This document shows, piece by piece, positions 15,503-23,619 of a stretch of 38,361 bases of DNA. The notes under the pieces are model-generated. The model did not search any database, was not told where the DNA came from, and was given only the letters and a program-made list of their open reading frames with translations. The stretch is from positions 1 through 38,361 of the forward strand of contig CADCMN010000018.1 in the NCBI GenBank assembly GCA_902802575.1, read 5' to 3'. How positions within the stretch are numbered: the stretch's first letter is position 1; each line of letters begins with the position of its first letter. The translations under genes were made by a program, and so were the position numbers. The DNA is from an uncultured Eubacteriales bacterium. Lineage in GTDB: Bacteria > Bacillota > Clostridia > Christensenellales > CAG-138.

Positions 15503-17182
15503 TCACAGGCTGGTTTCGTCGCTCATGAGATCCCGGAGGACCTTCTCCCGGACCACGGACACCGTGGTCTCCCGGATCTTCTGCCGGAGGGGCAGCACGG
15601 AGCGGGGGCTCACGGACAGCTCGTCGATACCGATGGAGAGGAAGGTCTCCGTCAGGGCCAGATCGGCCCCTAGCTCGCCGCAGATGCCCACCCAGATGCC
15701 GTTCTTATGGGCGTTGTCCGCCACCATCTTGAGCAGCCGCAGCACGGCGGGATGATGGGGATCGAAGAACCGCCCGAGATCGTTGTTCTGCCGGTCGCAG
15801 GCCAGGGTGTACTGGGTCAGGTCGTTGGTGCCGCAGGAGAAGAAGTCCACCTCCCGGGCCAGCCGGTCGCTGATGACGGCCGCGGCGGGGGTCTCGATCA
15901 TGATGCCCACCTGCACGTCGTCTGCAAAGGGCAGACCTTCCTTCGTCAGCTCCTTCTTCACCTGTTCGCAGACCTTCTTGGCTTCCCGGACCTCCCAGAC
16001 GCTGGTGACCATGGGGAACATGATGCACAGCTTCCCGTAGGCGGAGGCGCGGTAGAGGGCCCGAAGCTGGGTCTTGAAGATCTCGGGCCGATTGAGGCAG
16101 ATACGCAATGCCCGGTTGCCCAGGGCGGGGTTCTCCTCCTTGGGCAGGTTGAAGTATTCGATCTGCTTGTCGGCGCCGATGTCCAGGGTGCGGATGACCA
16201 CCTCCTTGCCGCCCATGTCGGACAGCACCTTCTTGTAGGCTTCGAACTGGTAGTCCTCGGTGGGATAATCGTCGCAGCCCAGATAGAGGAACTCGCTGCG
16301 GAAGAGGCCGATGCCGCCGCCGTCGTTCTCCAGGACCTTGCTCACGTCCTCGGGATTGCCGATGTTGCAGAAGACGCGGACCTTCTGCCCGTCCTTGGTC
16401 ACGTTCTCCTTGCCCTTGAGCTGGTTGAGGAGCTCCTGACGCTTTTTGATCTCCTCCTGCTTCTTCAGCATCCGGACCTTGATGTCGGCGTCCGCGTCCA
16501 CAGTGACCACGCCGGTGGCGCCGTCCACGATGACCTCCCGGCCGACATATTCCTTCTTGAGCTGATCGCCCACGCCGATGATGGCGGGGATGCCCATGGT
16601 GCGGGCCAGGATGGCCGTGTGGCTGGAGCCGCTGCCGCCCTCGGTGACGAAGCCCAAGATCTTGCTCTTGTCGAGCTGCACCGTCTCGCTGGGAGCGAGA
16701 TCGTCCGCGGCCAGGATCACGGGCACCGGGGAGTCGATGCCGCCCTGGACGGCGCCGGTGAGGATGGCCAGGATGCGGCCGGACACGTCCTTCACGTCCG
16801 CGGCCCGGGCCTGCATGTAGCTGTCGTCCATGGCGGCGAACATTTCGGCGAACTGGGCGGCGGTGTCGGTGACGGCAGCCTCCGCGTTCAGCTTGTTCTC
16901 AGTGATAAGGCCCTGGATGGTCTCCTCGAAGTCCAGATCCTCCGCCATCATCTGATGGGTCTCGAAGAGCAGGGCTGCCTCGTCGCCGGCCTCCGCCCGG
17001 GCCTTTTCCGCCAGCTCGCCCAGCTGGTCGATGGCCTTCTGCTGGGCGTCCTTGAACCGCTGCCACTCGGCGTCCGTATCGGCCACCTCATAGCGGTCGA
17101 TGGTGGCTTTGGCCCGCTGGTAGAAGTACAGGGGGCCGATGGCCACGCCTGTGGAAGCGCCTTTTCCTTGGATAAGAATCAT
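15503..17182 (-). CDS. ptsI: PTS Enzyme I (phosphoenolpyruvate-protein phosphotransferase)
   Basis: At 559 residues this is slightly shorter than typical Enzyme I (~570-575). The phosphorylated His188 sits in GGSGSSHTAILARTMGIPAIIG. The PEP-binding domain shows FRSEFLYLG, the signature SCGTNDLTQYTLACDR and the C-terminal GICGELGAD with the catalytic Cys. The enzyme takes phosphate from PEP in the cytosol and passes it to HPr. It is the last gene of EIIBCA-ptsH-ptsI. GGGAGAG precedes the ATG after an intercistronic hairpin. It is probably the general Enzyme I of the cell, although its linkage to one permease could make it dedicated. Confidence 0.96.
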   Translation of the reverse strand: MILIQGKGASTGVAIGPLYFYQRAKATIDRYEVADTDAEWQRFKDAQQKAIDQLGELAEKARAEAGDEAALLFETHQMMAEDLDFEETIQGLITENKLNAEAAVTDTAAQFAEMFAAMDDSYMQARAADVKDVSGRILAILTGAVQGGIDSPVPVILAADDLAPSETVQLDKSKILGFVTEGGSGSSHTAILARTMGIPAIIGVGDQLKKEYVGREVIVDGATGVVTVDADADIKVRMLKKQEEIKKRQELLNQLKGKENVTKDGQKVRVFCNIGNPEDVSKVLENDGGGIGLFRSEFLYLGCDDYPTEDYQFEAYKKVLSDMGGKEVVIRTLDIGADKQIEYFNLPKEENPALGNRALRICLNRPEIFKTQLRALYRASAYGKLCIMFPMVTSVWEVREAKKVCEQVKKELTKEGLPFADDVQVGIMIETPAAAVISDRLAREVDFFSCGTNDLTQYTLACDRQNNDLGRFFDPHHPAVLRLLKMVADNAHKNGIWVGICGELGADLALTETFLSIGIDELSVSPRSVLPLRQKIRETTVSVVREKVLRDLMSDETSL

Positions 17183-17203
17183 GAAACTCTCCCTTTCTAT
17201 GCA

Positions 17204-17233
17204 GAAACGGCTGTCAGATGCGGCAGCCGTTTC
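17204..17233 (-). promoter_or_regulatory. Intercistronic hairpin between ptsH and ptsI
   Basis: A perfect 10-bp inverted repeat (17204-17213 with 17224-17233, loop of 10) fills much of the 63-base gap. No T-run follows on the minus strand, so an RNA-stability or processing role that favours HPr over Enzyme I is more likely than termination. Confidence 0.6.
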
Positions 17234-17245
17234 CCATTTGGTTCT

Positions 17246-17503
17246 TTACAGGTTGGCCTTGAAGAAGGCTTCGATGGCGGCGGCGGCGGTATCCTCGTCT
17301 GCGCCCTCCACGCTGACCTTCACGGTGTCGCCCTGCTTGATGCCCATGCCCATGAGGGCCATGAGCTTCAGAGCGTTGACGGACTTCTCGCCCTTGGTCA
17401 CGGTGACGGCGGAAGCGTACTTCTTGATCTCCTTGACCAGGATGCCGGCGGGACGGGCATGGATGCCCACGGGATCGGTGATGGTGTACTCAAAGGTCTT
17501 CAT
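17246..17503 (-). CDS. ptsH: Phosphocarrier protein HPr lacking the regulatory Ser46
   Basis: The 85-residue protein aligns without gaps to Bacillus HPr through residue 52. The phosphate-accepting His15 is in GIHARPAG. At position 46, where HPr kinase/phosphorylase modifies a serine in LKSIMG, this protein reads ALKLMALMGMG, giving Lys46. It can therefore carry phosphate from Enzyme I to EIIA, but should not receive the Ser46 phosphate used for CcpA-type catabolite control. AAGGAGGAG precedes the ATG. It lies between the EIIBCA gene and ptsI in one operon. Confidence 0.96.
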   Translation of the reverse strand: MKTFEYTITDPVGIHARPAGILVKEIKKYASAVTVTKGEKSVNALKLMALMGMGIKQGDTVKVSVEGADEDTAAAAIEAFFKANL

Positions 17504-17539
17504 TGAAATCTCCTCCTTCTCATGATGCTTGATTGGATA

Positions 17540-19399
17540 TCATTTCGCGCCGCACTCCACGCCCTCGAGATCGTCCGAGTTGGTGAGGAGCACTGCCACG
17601 GTATCGCTGTAGCCGGCGGCTTTGATCTTCTGGCGGTCGAAACGGATGAGGGGCTGGCCCGCCTTCACCTCGTCGCCCTCGGCGACCAGGCAGGTGAAGC
17701 CGTCGCCGGCCATATTCACGGTGTCCACGCCCACGTGGATGAGGAGCTCCATACCGTTGGACTCCAGGCCCACGGCATGATGACTCTCGGCTACGGAGGA
17801 CACGGTGCCGTCAAAGGGGGCCACCACTACCTCAGCGGTGGGCTCCACGCCGATGCCGTCGCCCAACACGCCCGAGGCAAAGGTATCGTCGGGAATGCTC
17901 TCCCGGGCGATCACGTTGCCTTCCACAGGCTGGAGCACCTGGCCCGCGGCGCAGCGGATGACGGAGACGGTGGGCACGACCAGTTCAGGTTCAGCGGGCT
18001 TTGCCTCAGGGGCGGGCTCCGCCTTGGCTTCCACGGGTTTCTCCTCATGCCAGATGAACCAGACCAGAGCAAAGGCCACACCGGCGGAGATCAGCAGCTC
18101 CACGAGATACAGGCCCGTTTTGTTGACGGCCGGGATGGCGGGGATGCCGGTGACGCCGTACACAGGGGCGCCCAGACCGAAGATGGCGCCGAAGAACGCG
18201 CCCACCGCGCCGCCGGCCATGCCGCAGAGGAAGGGCTTCATGAACCGGAAGTTGATACCGAAGATGGCGGGCTCGGTGATGCCCAGGGAGGCGGACAGGG
18301 AGGAAGGCAGCGCCACGGACTTGGTCCGCTGGTTCTTCACCTTCAGGGCCACCGCCAAGCAGGCGCCGAACTGAGCGAAGTTGGCGGCGGAGGCGATGGG
18401 CATCCAGGTATTGAGGCCCGTCTGAGCGATCATGCCGGCCTCAATGACGTTGTACATATGGTGCAGGCCCATGACCACCGTCCAGGGGTAGATGGCGCCC
18501 ATGACGGCGGCGCCCAGCTTGGAGCTGGCCAGCCACTTGGCGCCGGCGAGCACGTAGTTCTCCAGCACGGAGAAGATGGGTCCGATGATGGTGAAGGTGA
18601 CGAAGGCGGTGAGCAGCACCGTGCAGAGGGGGGTCACGAACAGATCGATCATCTCCGGCACATGCTTATGAAGCCATTTCTCCACCGTGGACATGAGCAG
18701 CACTGCCAAAATGACCGGGATCACGTGGCCCTGATAGCCCACCTGCTGGACCTTGAAGAAGAACAGCTGCCAGGTGGGTATCTCGCCGGCCGCATAGTTG
18801 CCCACGGTCCAGGCGTTGATGAGGGCGGGATGGACCATCATAAGGCCGATGACCGCGCCCAGGAACACGTTGCCGCCGAAGACGCGGGCGGCGGAGATGG
18901 CCACCAGCACGGGCAGCAGGGCGAAGGCGGTGTTGGCCACCAGGTCCAGGAAGGAATACCAGTCGGTGCCGGCAAAGGCAGGGAAAAACTTGGGGATCGC
19001 TTCCACGAGACCCATCATGAGGCCGGAGGCCACGATGGCGGGCAGGATGGGCACGAACACGTCGCCGGGGGTCTTGAGGATCTTCTTCCACAGGGGCATC
19101 TTGGAGGCGGCGGCCTTCTTCACGTCGTCCTTGCTGGCGGCGGAAGCGCCGGTGACGGAAAGGAACTCGTCGTAGACCTTGTTCACCGTGCCGGTGCCGA
19201 TGATGAGCTGGAGCTGTCCGTTGGATTCGAACATGCCCTTCACCCCATCGACCTCCTCCAGGGCTTTCTTGTTGACCTTGCTGTTGTCCGCGATCACCAG
19301 CCGAAGACGGGTGGCGCAGTGAGCCGCGCTGATGACGTTGGCGCCGCCGCCGATGTTGGCTGCGATCTGTTCAGCGCATTTTCTGTAGTCCAGTGCCAT
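17540..19399 (-). CDS. PTS EIIBCA permease, glucose/sucrose superfamily (sucrose or beta-glucoside type)
   Basis: A 619-residue fusion runs in order EIIB, EIIC, EIIA. EIIB has the phosphorylated Cys28 in AAHCATRLRLV. EIIC carries about ten membrane spans from residue ~110 to ~460 and the family signature LGITEPAIFGINFRFMKPF. EIIA has His555 in ELLIHVGVDTVN. A Pro/Ala/Glu linker joins EIIC and EIIA. The EIIC resembles sucrose and trehalose carriers more than glucose carriers, by memory of the families; I cannot fix the sugar. It has its own promoter (19459-19487) and leads ptsH and ptsI. The HAD phosphatase and amylosucrase-type GH13 lie just upstream, which favours sucrose. Confidence 0.92.
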   Translation of the reverse strand: MALDYRKCAEQIAANIGGGANVISAAHCATRLRLVIADNSKVNKKALEEVDGVKGMFESNGQLQLIIGTGTVNKVYDEFLSVTGASAASKDDVKKAAASKMPLWKKILKTPGDVFVPILPAIVASGLMMGLVEAIPKFFPAFAGTDWYSFLDLVANTAFALLPVLVAISAARVFGGNVFLGAVIGLMMVHPALINAWTVGNYAAGEIPTWQLFFFKVQQVGYQGHVIPVILAVLLMSTVEKWLHKHVPEMIDLFVTPLCTVLLTAFVTFTIIGPIFSVLENYVLAGAKWLASSKLGAAVMGAIYPWTVVMGLHHMYNVIEAGMIAQTGLNTWMPIASAANFAQFGACLAVALKVKNQRTKSVALPSSLSASLGITEPAIFGINFRFMKPFLCGMAGGAVGAFFGAIFGLGAPVYGVTGIPAIPAVNKTGLYLVELLISAGVAFALVWFIWHEEKPVEAKAEPAPEAKPAEPELVVPTVSVIRCAAGQVLQPVEGNVIARESIPDDTFASGVLGDGIGVEPTAEVVVAPFDGTVSSVAESHHAVGLESNGMELLIHVGVDTVNMAGDGFTCLVAEGDEVKAGQPLIRFDRQKIKAAGYSDTVAVLLTNSDDLEGVECGAK

Positions 19400-19458
19400 A
19401 TGGGTCTCCCTTCATTATGTTTTTATGGGGGGGATCTGCGGCTTGTGACCGCAAAATC

Positions 19459-19487
19459 AGTATACCGTAGGGAATGAGGGGTGTAAA
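19459..19487 (-). promoter_or_regulatory. Promoter of the PTS operon
   Basis: On the minus strand TTTACA (19487-19482), 17 bases and TATACT (19464-19459) form a near-consensus promoter about 60 bases before the EIIBCA start. No RNA antiterminator site or terminator is seen in the short leader. Confidence 0.85.
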
Positions 19488-19515
19488 CAAATATCTTTTC
19501 CGTTTTTCGTGTTTT

Positions 19516-20340
19516 TTATATCAATCCCAGCTCCCGGAACGCCGCAGCCAGGCCGTCCTCATCCACGGCGGGACACACCCTGTCGCTCTTCGCCTTCAGC
19601 AGGGGGCTACCGTTGTCCATGCACACGGACACACCCACGGCTTCGATCATCTCGAGGTCGTTCATGCTGTCCCCGAAGCCGATGGTGTCCGCCATGGCGG
19701 CGCCGAAATAATCCGCGATGATCTTCACGCCCCGGCCTTTGTCGAACTTGCGGTTGATGAGCTCCCCGTTGAGGCAGCGATGGGCGGCCACGTCCTGGAC
19801 CACGAAGTTGAAGTCCTTCTCCAAAGCCTGTCGCGCCGGTTCCAGCTGTTTGGCTTCCAGGCACATGAACACGATCTTGTAGATGGGGCTGCCGTCGTAC
19901 TCCTTCATGGGCCGGATGTTCAGCGATTCCGCCAGAGCTTTGCGCCACCGGACCAGCTCGCTGTTGCCGTCCCCGGCGCTGGCCAGGAAGTCGCCCAGGT
20001 CCTCGTCGCCCCAGGTCTTGTCCCGGCTCTCGATGGTGCGGAAGACCCCGTTTTCCTTCAGCAGCCGAAGGCCTGTATGAAGCTGCTCGTCGTCCATGGG
20101 GCAGTCGAAAAGGACCTCGTTCCCGGCGAAGACATACCCGCCCGCCGCCGCCACGGCGCCGTCGAAGCCGTAGGCGAGGACCGGAGCCATCATGCCCGGG
20201 TTCCTTCCCGTGCACAGGAAGATCAGATGCCCGTTTTGGCGGGCCTTCTCGATGGCCTCCAGGGCGCTTTGGGGGGGCACGTTGCTGCCTGCGGGGGTCA
20301 GGGTGCCGTCAATGTCCAAAAAGATCAGCTTTCGATCCAT
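19516..20340 (-). CDS. Cof-type HAD-IIB sugar phosphatase
   Basis: This 274-residue haloacid-dehalogenase protein has motif I FLDIDGTLT (nucleophile Asp9, acid/base Asp11), motif II in FLCTGR, and motif IV GFGDSMNDLEM. A large type-IIB cap lies between about residues 85 and 185. The family dephosphorylates sugar phosphates and similar small molecules in the cytoplasm. It is 12 bases downstream of the GH13 gene, so the two are co-transcribed, and it is just ahead of the PTS operon. Dephosphorylation of the PTS product is a plausible but unproven role; general phosphate housekeeping is the alternative. Confidence 0.92.
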   Translation of the reverse strand: MDRKLIFLDIDGTLTPAGSNVPPQSALEAIEKARQNGHLIFLCTGRNPGMMAPVLAYGFDGAVAAAGGYVFAGNEVLFDCPMDDEQLHTGLRLLKENGVFRTIESRDKTWGDEDLGDFLASAGDGNSELVRWRKALAESLNIRPMKEYDGSPIYKIVFMCLEAKQLEPARQALEKDFNFVVQDVAAHRCLNGELINRKFDKGRGVKIIADYFGAAMADTIGFGDSMNDLEMIEAVGVSVCMDNGSPLLKAKSDRVCPAVDEDGLAAAFRELGLI

Positions 20341-20352
20341 GGGTATACCATC

Positions 20353-22203
20353 CTATTTATATTCATGCAGGAGCCAGGCAAAGCTGCCGGCGGGCAGCAC
20401 CAACGCTCCCGCATCCCGGGGCAGGCCGGTCATGATATCCCGATAGTCCTCCATCTCCTTGAGCCATGCGATCTGCTTCTCCCGGGAGAAGTTGAATACC
20501 GCCAGAAGCTTCTGGCCCCGGTAGTATCGGCCTATGCCCAGCACGGCGTCGTTGCCCGTCTCCAGGAGCCAGGTGTCCGCCTCGTCGTCGAAAACCGAAA
20601 GCCGGGCCCGCAACCCTTCCATCTTCCGAATGGCCGTGAAGATCTGGCCCGCCACGGTGGTTTCATCCGTCCGCTGCGCGGCCAACGTCCAATCCATATC
20701 GCCCCGATGCAAATACCGGCTGTCCTCCTGCTTGAGCGGATCCCGATGATATTCATAGTCGTTCTCCCGGCCCACCTCGTCGCCGCTGTACAGGACGGGC
20801 ACGCCGCTCATGGTGAACATGAAGGCATGCAGCATCTCGTCCAGGCGCACAGCCTGCTCGAGAGCCGCCGCATCCGATCCTTTGCGCGCCGCCTCGATGC
20901 CGCAAAGGCTGGCGGTGGTGCCGCAAAGCCGAGCGTCCATGAGCCGCGGATCGTCGTTGTACAGCTCCCCTCGGGCGGTGCTGCCGGGGAAATAGCCCGT
21001 GAGATAGTCGTTCAGGAACCGCTTGTGGGGCACCTCCTCCTGGCCGAACTGGCGGAGGTAGGGGTAGTCCAGTCCCCAGCCGATGTCGTCATGACAACGG
21101 AGATAGTTGAGGAATGTATATTCCTTGGGAAGGGCAAACACCTGCCCCATCTGGTGTTTGAGCAGCCGCGCATCCCCCGTGGCCACGGTGTGCCAGATGG
21201 TGGCCATGGTGGTCACATTGTAGAGCATATGGCACTCGGGCCGATCCACGGTGCCGAAGTAGGGCACCACCTTGCTGGGTTCCATGACCACTTCGCCGAG
21301 AAGGAGCGTGCCGGGACAAACGATCTCGCACACCATCCGCATCATGCGCACCAGGGTATGGACCTGGGGCAGGTTCCGGCAGTTGGTCCCGAGAGCCTTC
21401 CAGATGTAGGGCACGGCGTCCAGCCGGATCACGTCCACCCCGTGGTTGCACAGGTTCAGCATGTTGTCCGTCATGTCCCGGAACACGGCGGGGTTGGCGT
21501 AGTTCAAATCCCACTGATAGGGGTAGAAGGTGGTCATGACCACCTTTTTCGCCTCCTCGCACCAGGTGAAGTTGCCGGGGGCCGTGGTAGGGAACACCTG
21601 GGGCACGGTCTGCTCATAGGCGTTGGGGATGTCCCAGCCTTCGTAGAAGAAATACCGATCCTGATACTCCTTCTCCCCCGCCCGGGCCCGTTTGGCCCAT
21701 TCGTGATCCTCGCTGGTGTGGTTCATGACAAAGTCCAGGCACACGACGACGCCTCGCTCGTGGCAATCCGCAGCCAGGGCGGCAAGATCCTCCATGGTGC
21801 CCAATTCAGGCTGGACCTTCCGAAAGTCGCTGACGGCGTAGCCCCCGTCGCTGCGGCCTTTGGGGCTTTCCAGCAGGGGCATGAGGTGCAGATAGTTGAC
21901 GCCGCAATCCTGGATGTAATCCAGCTTCTCCCGGACCCCCTGCAGCGTCCCGGCGAAGGCGTTCACATACATGAGCATGCCCACCAGGTCATGGCCCTTG
22001 TACCAGTCGGGGTGGGCTTCCCGGGCCCGATCCATGAGCTTCAGGCTCTCCGGCCGGGCCGCGTAGGCGTCGTACAACATGTCCGCGAACCGGTCAAAGG
22101 CGGCCAGGTCGTTGTGGTACAGCTCCCGATAGAGGCGCGTGAGCTCCGCTTCATGGCGAGCAAAGCGGTCATAGAATTCCAGCTTCCATTTCATCTTGTT
22201 CAT
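20353..22203 (-). CDS. GH13 amylosucrase-type alpha-glucan enzyme
   Basis: This 616-residue cytoplasmic enzyme looks like GH13 subfamily 4. An all-helical N-terminal domain covers about residues 1-90. The barrel follows with nucleophile Asp262 (DVIRLDAV), acid/base Glu304 (LLLGEVV) and His371-Asp372 (RCHDDIGWG). The stretch PNAYEQTVPQVFPTTAPGNF closely resembles amylosucrase. Amylosucrase (EC 2.4.1.4) makes alpha-1,4-glucan from sucrose and releases fructose; related enzymes are sucrose hydrolases or phosphorylases. No signal peptide is present. It has its own promoter (22267-22295) and is followed by the HAD gene. The AraC gene upstream on the same strand is the probable regulator. Confidence 0.87.
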   Translation of the reverse strand: MNKMKWKLEFYDRFARHEAELTRLYRELYHNDLAAFDRFADMLYDAYAARPESLKLMDRAREAHPDWYKGHDLVGMLMYVNAFAGTLQGVREKLDYIQDCGVNYLHLMPLLESPKGRSDGGYAVSDFRKVQPELGTMEDLAALAADCHERGVVVCLDFVMNHTSEDHEWAKRARAGEKEYQDRYFFYEGWDIPNAYEQTVPQVFPTTAPGNFTWCEEAKKVVMTTFYPYQWDLNYANPAVFRDMTDNMLNLCNHGVDVIRLDAVPYIWKALGTNCRNLPQVHTLVRMMRMVCEIVCPGTLLLGEVVMEPSKVVPYFGTVDRPECHMLYNVTTMATIWHTVATGDARLLKHQMGQVFALPKEYTFLNYLRCHDDIGWGLDYPYLRQFGQEEVPHKRFLNDYLTGYFPGSTARGELYNDDPRLMDARLCGTTASLCGIEAARKGSDAAALEQAVRLDEMLHAFMFTMSGVPVLYSGDEVGRENDYEYHRDPLKQEDSRYLHRGDMDWTLAAQRTDETTVAGQIFTAIRKMEGLRARLSVFDDEADTWLLETGNDAVLGIGRYYRGQKLLAVFNFSREKQIAWLKEMEDYRDIMTGLPRDAGALVLPAGSFAWLLHEYK

Positions 22204-22266
22204 GGGGGATCATCCTCCGTATTCAGTTTTCGCCGGTGGGGAAAGGGAACGGTGTTTTATAAAGAC

Positions 22267-22295
22267 AGTATACTCGCTGCCAGAGAAAAAAACAA
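22267..22295 (-). promoter_or_regulatory. Promoter of the amylosucrase-HAD gene pair
   Basis: On the minus strand TTGTTT (22295-22290), 17 bases and TATACT (22272-22267) lie about 65 bases before the GH13 start, in the gap after the AraC gene. A T-run inside the spacer is notable. Confidence 0.75.
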
Positions 22296-22307
22296 TCCGT
22301 TTTCGCT

Positions 22308-23507
22308 CTATATACCCGAATGAACGCGAAAATCGTTGGGGGTCAGCCCGGCGTATTTCTTAAAGACACGGATGAAATGTCCGTGAGAGGAAAAGCCCAG
22401 ATACGCCCCGATGGCGGCGGCGGGCTTGTCGGAATAGAGGAGAAGACACTTGGCTTCCTCCGTCTTTTCGGTCAGGATATAGTCCGTCAAGGTTTGGCCC
22501 GTTTCCCGTTTGAACTGGGCGGAGAGATAGGGGCGGCTGAGATAGAATTCCTCCGCCATCTTCTCCGTGCTGATGGGTTCGGACAGATGATGCCGCACAT
22601 AGTTGGCTACGTCCGTGGCCAGCTTGGAGGGATGACGCCCCAGGTGAAGCTTCTCCACCTGCTCGGTGTACTCCAAAACCATGCTGTACTGCAGGTTCAG
22701 GATCTTGCCGGGGTCCGTCAGGAGCTCCACCCGCTGGATATACCCGTCGGACAGGGAGAAAGCCTCCTCCTCCCGCATGCCGCCTCGGATGGCCGCCCGG
22801 GAGGCCAAGGTGGCGGAGACGATGAAGGTGTTGCGAAGCTGTCTGAGCTGAGTGGTTGCGATGGTGCCGCCCCGGACGGCGGGGGCCGCGGCCATCCAGC
22901 TCTTCAGGGCGGCGGTGTCCCCCCGGCGCACCATGTCCATGAGCGCTTCCTCCAACGCCAGGGTGTTGTGACTTTCCGAAGGGCGGGGGGCTTCTTCGTA
23001 GATCTTCTTCGTCCGGCGCTGCTCCAGATTGTTCTTGATGGTCCGCTGAAAATCGCTGGCGATGGCTACGTCGGAGAGGGTCAGCGTCTCGCCGCCGTTC
23101 AAAAAGTGGTTCACGGTGCAGAGCATCTGCAGCAGCGTCTCCACCGGCAGCCGCTGGATGCCGTGCATGGCGGTGAGAAAGGCGGGGACCTCCTCCCGGG
23201 GTATGTCCAGGCGAAAGGCCAACTCCCTCAAGTCCTGCTCCCCGGCCATGATCTGGGAGGTGGGACCGACCACGATGGTGCCCACCGGAGCGTTGAGGAC
23301 GCCATAGTAGTGGAACAGGGGCGTGGCGAAGTAGCCCACATGGGCCTTGATGGCCCGGATCTCCTTTTCATAGAGCAGCATAGGGTCCCGGGGGAGCTTC
23401 ACGGGGCTTTGGAACAGGATGAGCTTTTCCCCCTCGAAGAGCCGCACCGGAACTCCGGACAGACTGGCCACCGCGCCTACCACATACTTCAAATCCACAT
23501 TGCCCAT
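22308..23507 (-). CDS. AraC family transcriptional regulator
   Basis: This 399-residue protein has a C-terminal AraC DNA-binding domain of two helix-turn-helix units (STEKMAEEFYLSRPYLSAQFKRETG and AAAIGAYLGFSSHGHFIRVFKKYAGLTPNDFR). The N-terminal ~290 residues form a ligand-sensing region that I cannot assign; parts resemble GAF/PAS-like sensors of carbohydrate regulators (YYGVLNAPVGTIVVGPTSQ). Its own promoter has a perfect TATAAT. It is divergent from the GH3-GPH-rhamnose operon and upstream of the amylosucrase gene, so it could control either or both. GATCGGAGG precedes the ATG. Confidence 0.9.
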   Translation of the reverse strand: MGNVDLKYVVGAVASLSGVPVRLFEGEKLILFQSPVKLPRDPMLLYEKEIRAIKAHVGYFATPLFHYYGVLNAPVGTIVVGPTSQIMAGEQDLRELAFRLDIPREEVPAFLTAMHGIQRLPVETLLQMLCTVNHFLNGGETLTLSDVAIASDFQRTIKNNLEQRRTKKIYEEAPRPSESHNTLALEEALMDMVRRGDTAALKSWMAAAPAVRGGTIATTQLRQLRNTFIVSATLASRAAIRGGMREEEAFSLSDGYIQRVELLTDPGKILNLQYSMVLEYTEQVEKLHLGRHPSKLATDVANYVRHHLSEPISTEKMAEEFYLSRPYLSAQFKRETGQTLTDYILTEKTEEAKCLLLYSDKPAAAIGAYLGFSSHGHFIRVFKKYAGLTPNDFRVHSGI

Positions 23508-23619
23508 AGCCTTGCCTCCGATCCATTACAATTATACGAATTAAAATACAAAAATGCAATACAAACAGGTGACGATCCGCTACAATAGTCTCATAAACAA
23601 AAGGAAAAGAGGGCATTTT
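23508..23619. promoter_or_regulatory. Divergent promoters between the AraC gene and the GH3 operon
   Basis: On the minus strand TTGCAT (23559-23554), 17 bases and TATAAT (23536-23531) serve the AraC gene. On the plus strand TACAAT (23581-23586) is a possible -10 box for the GH3 operon with only a poor -35 box (AATACA, 23558-23563), consistent with a promoter needing an activator. AATACAAA is directly repeated at 23545-23552 and 23558-23565 and overlaps both promoters; it is a candidate AraC-type half-site pair. Confidence 0.55.

Noticed and set aside
19474-22323. 949-residue open frame on the plus strand opposite the HAD and GH13 genes
   Set aside because: It spans two well-supported minus-strand genes and their promoters; the composition is typical of antisense frames and no motif is present.
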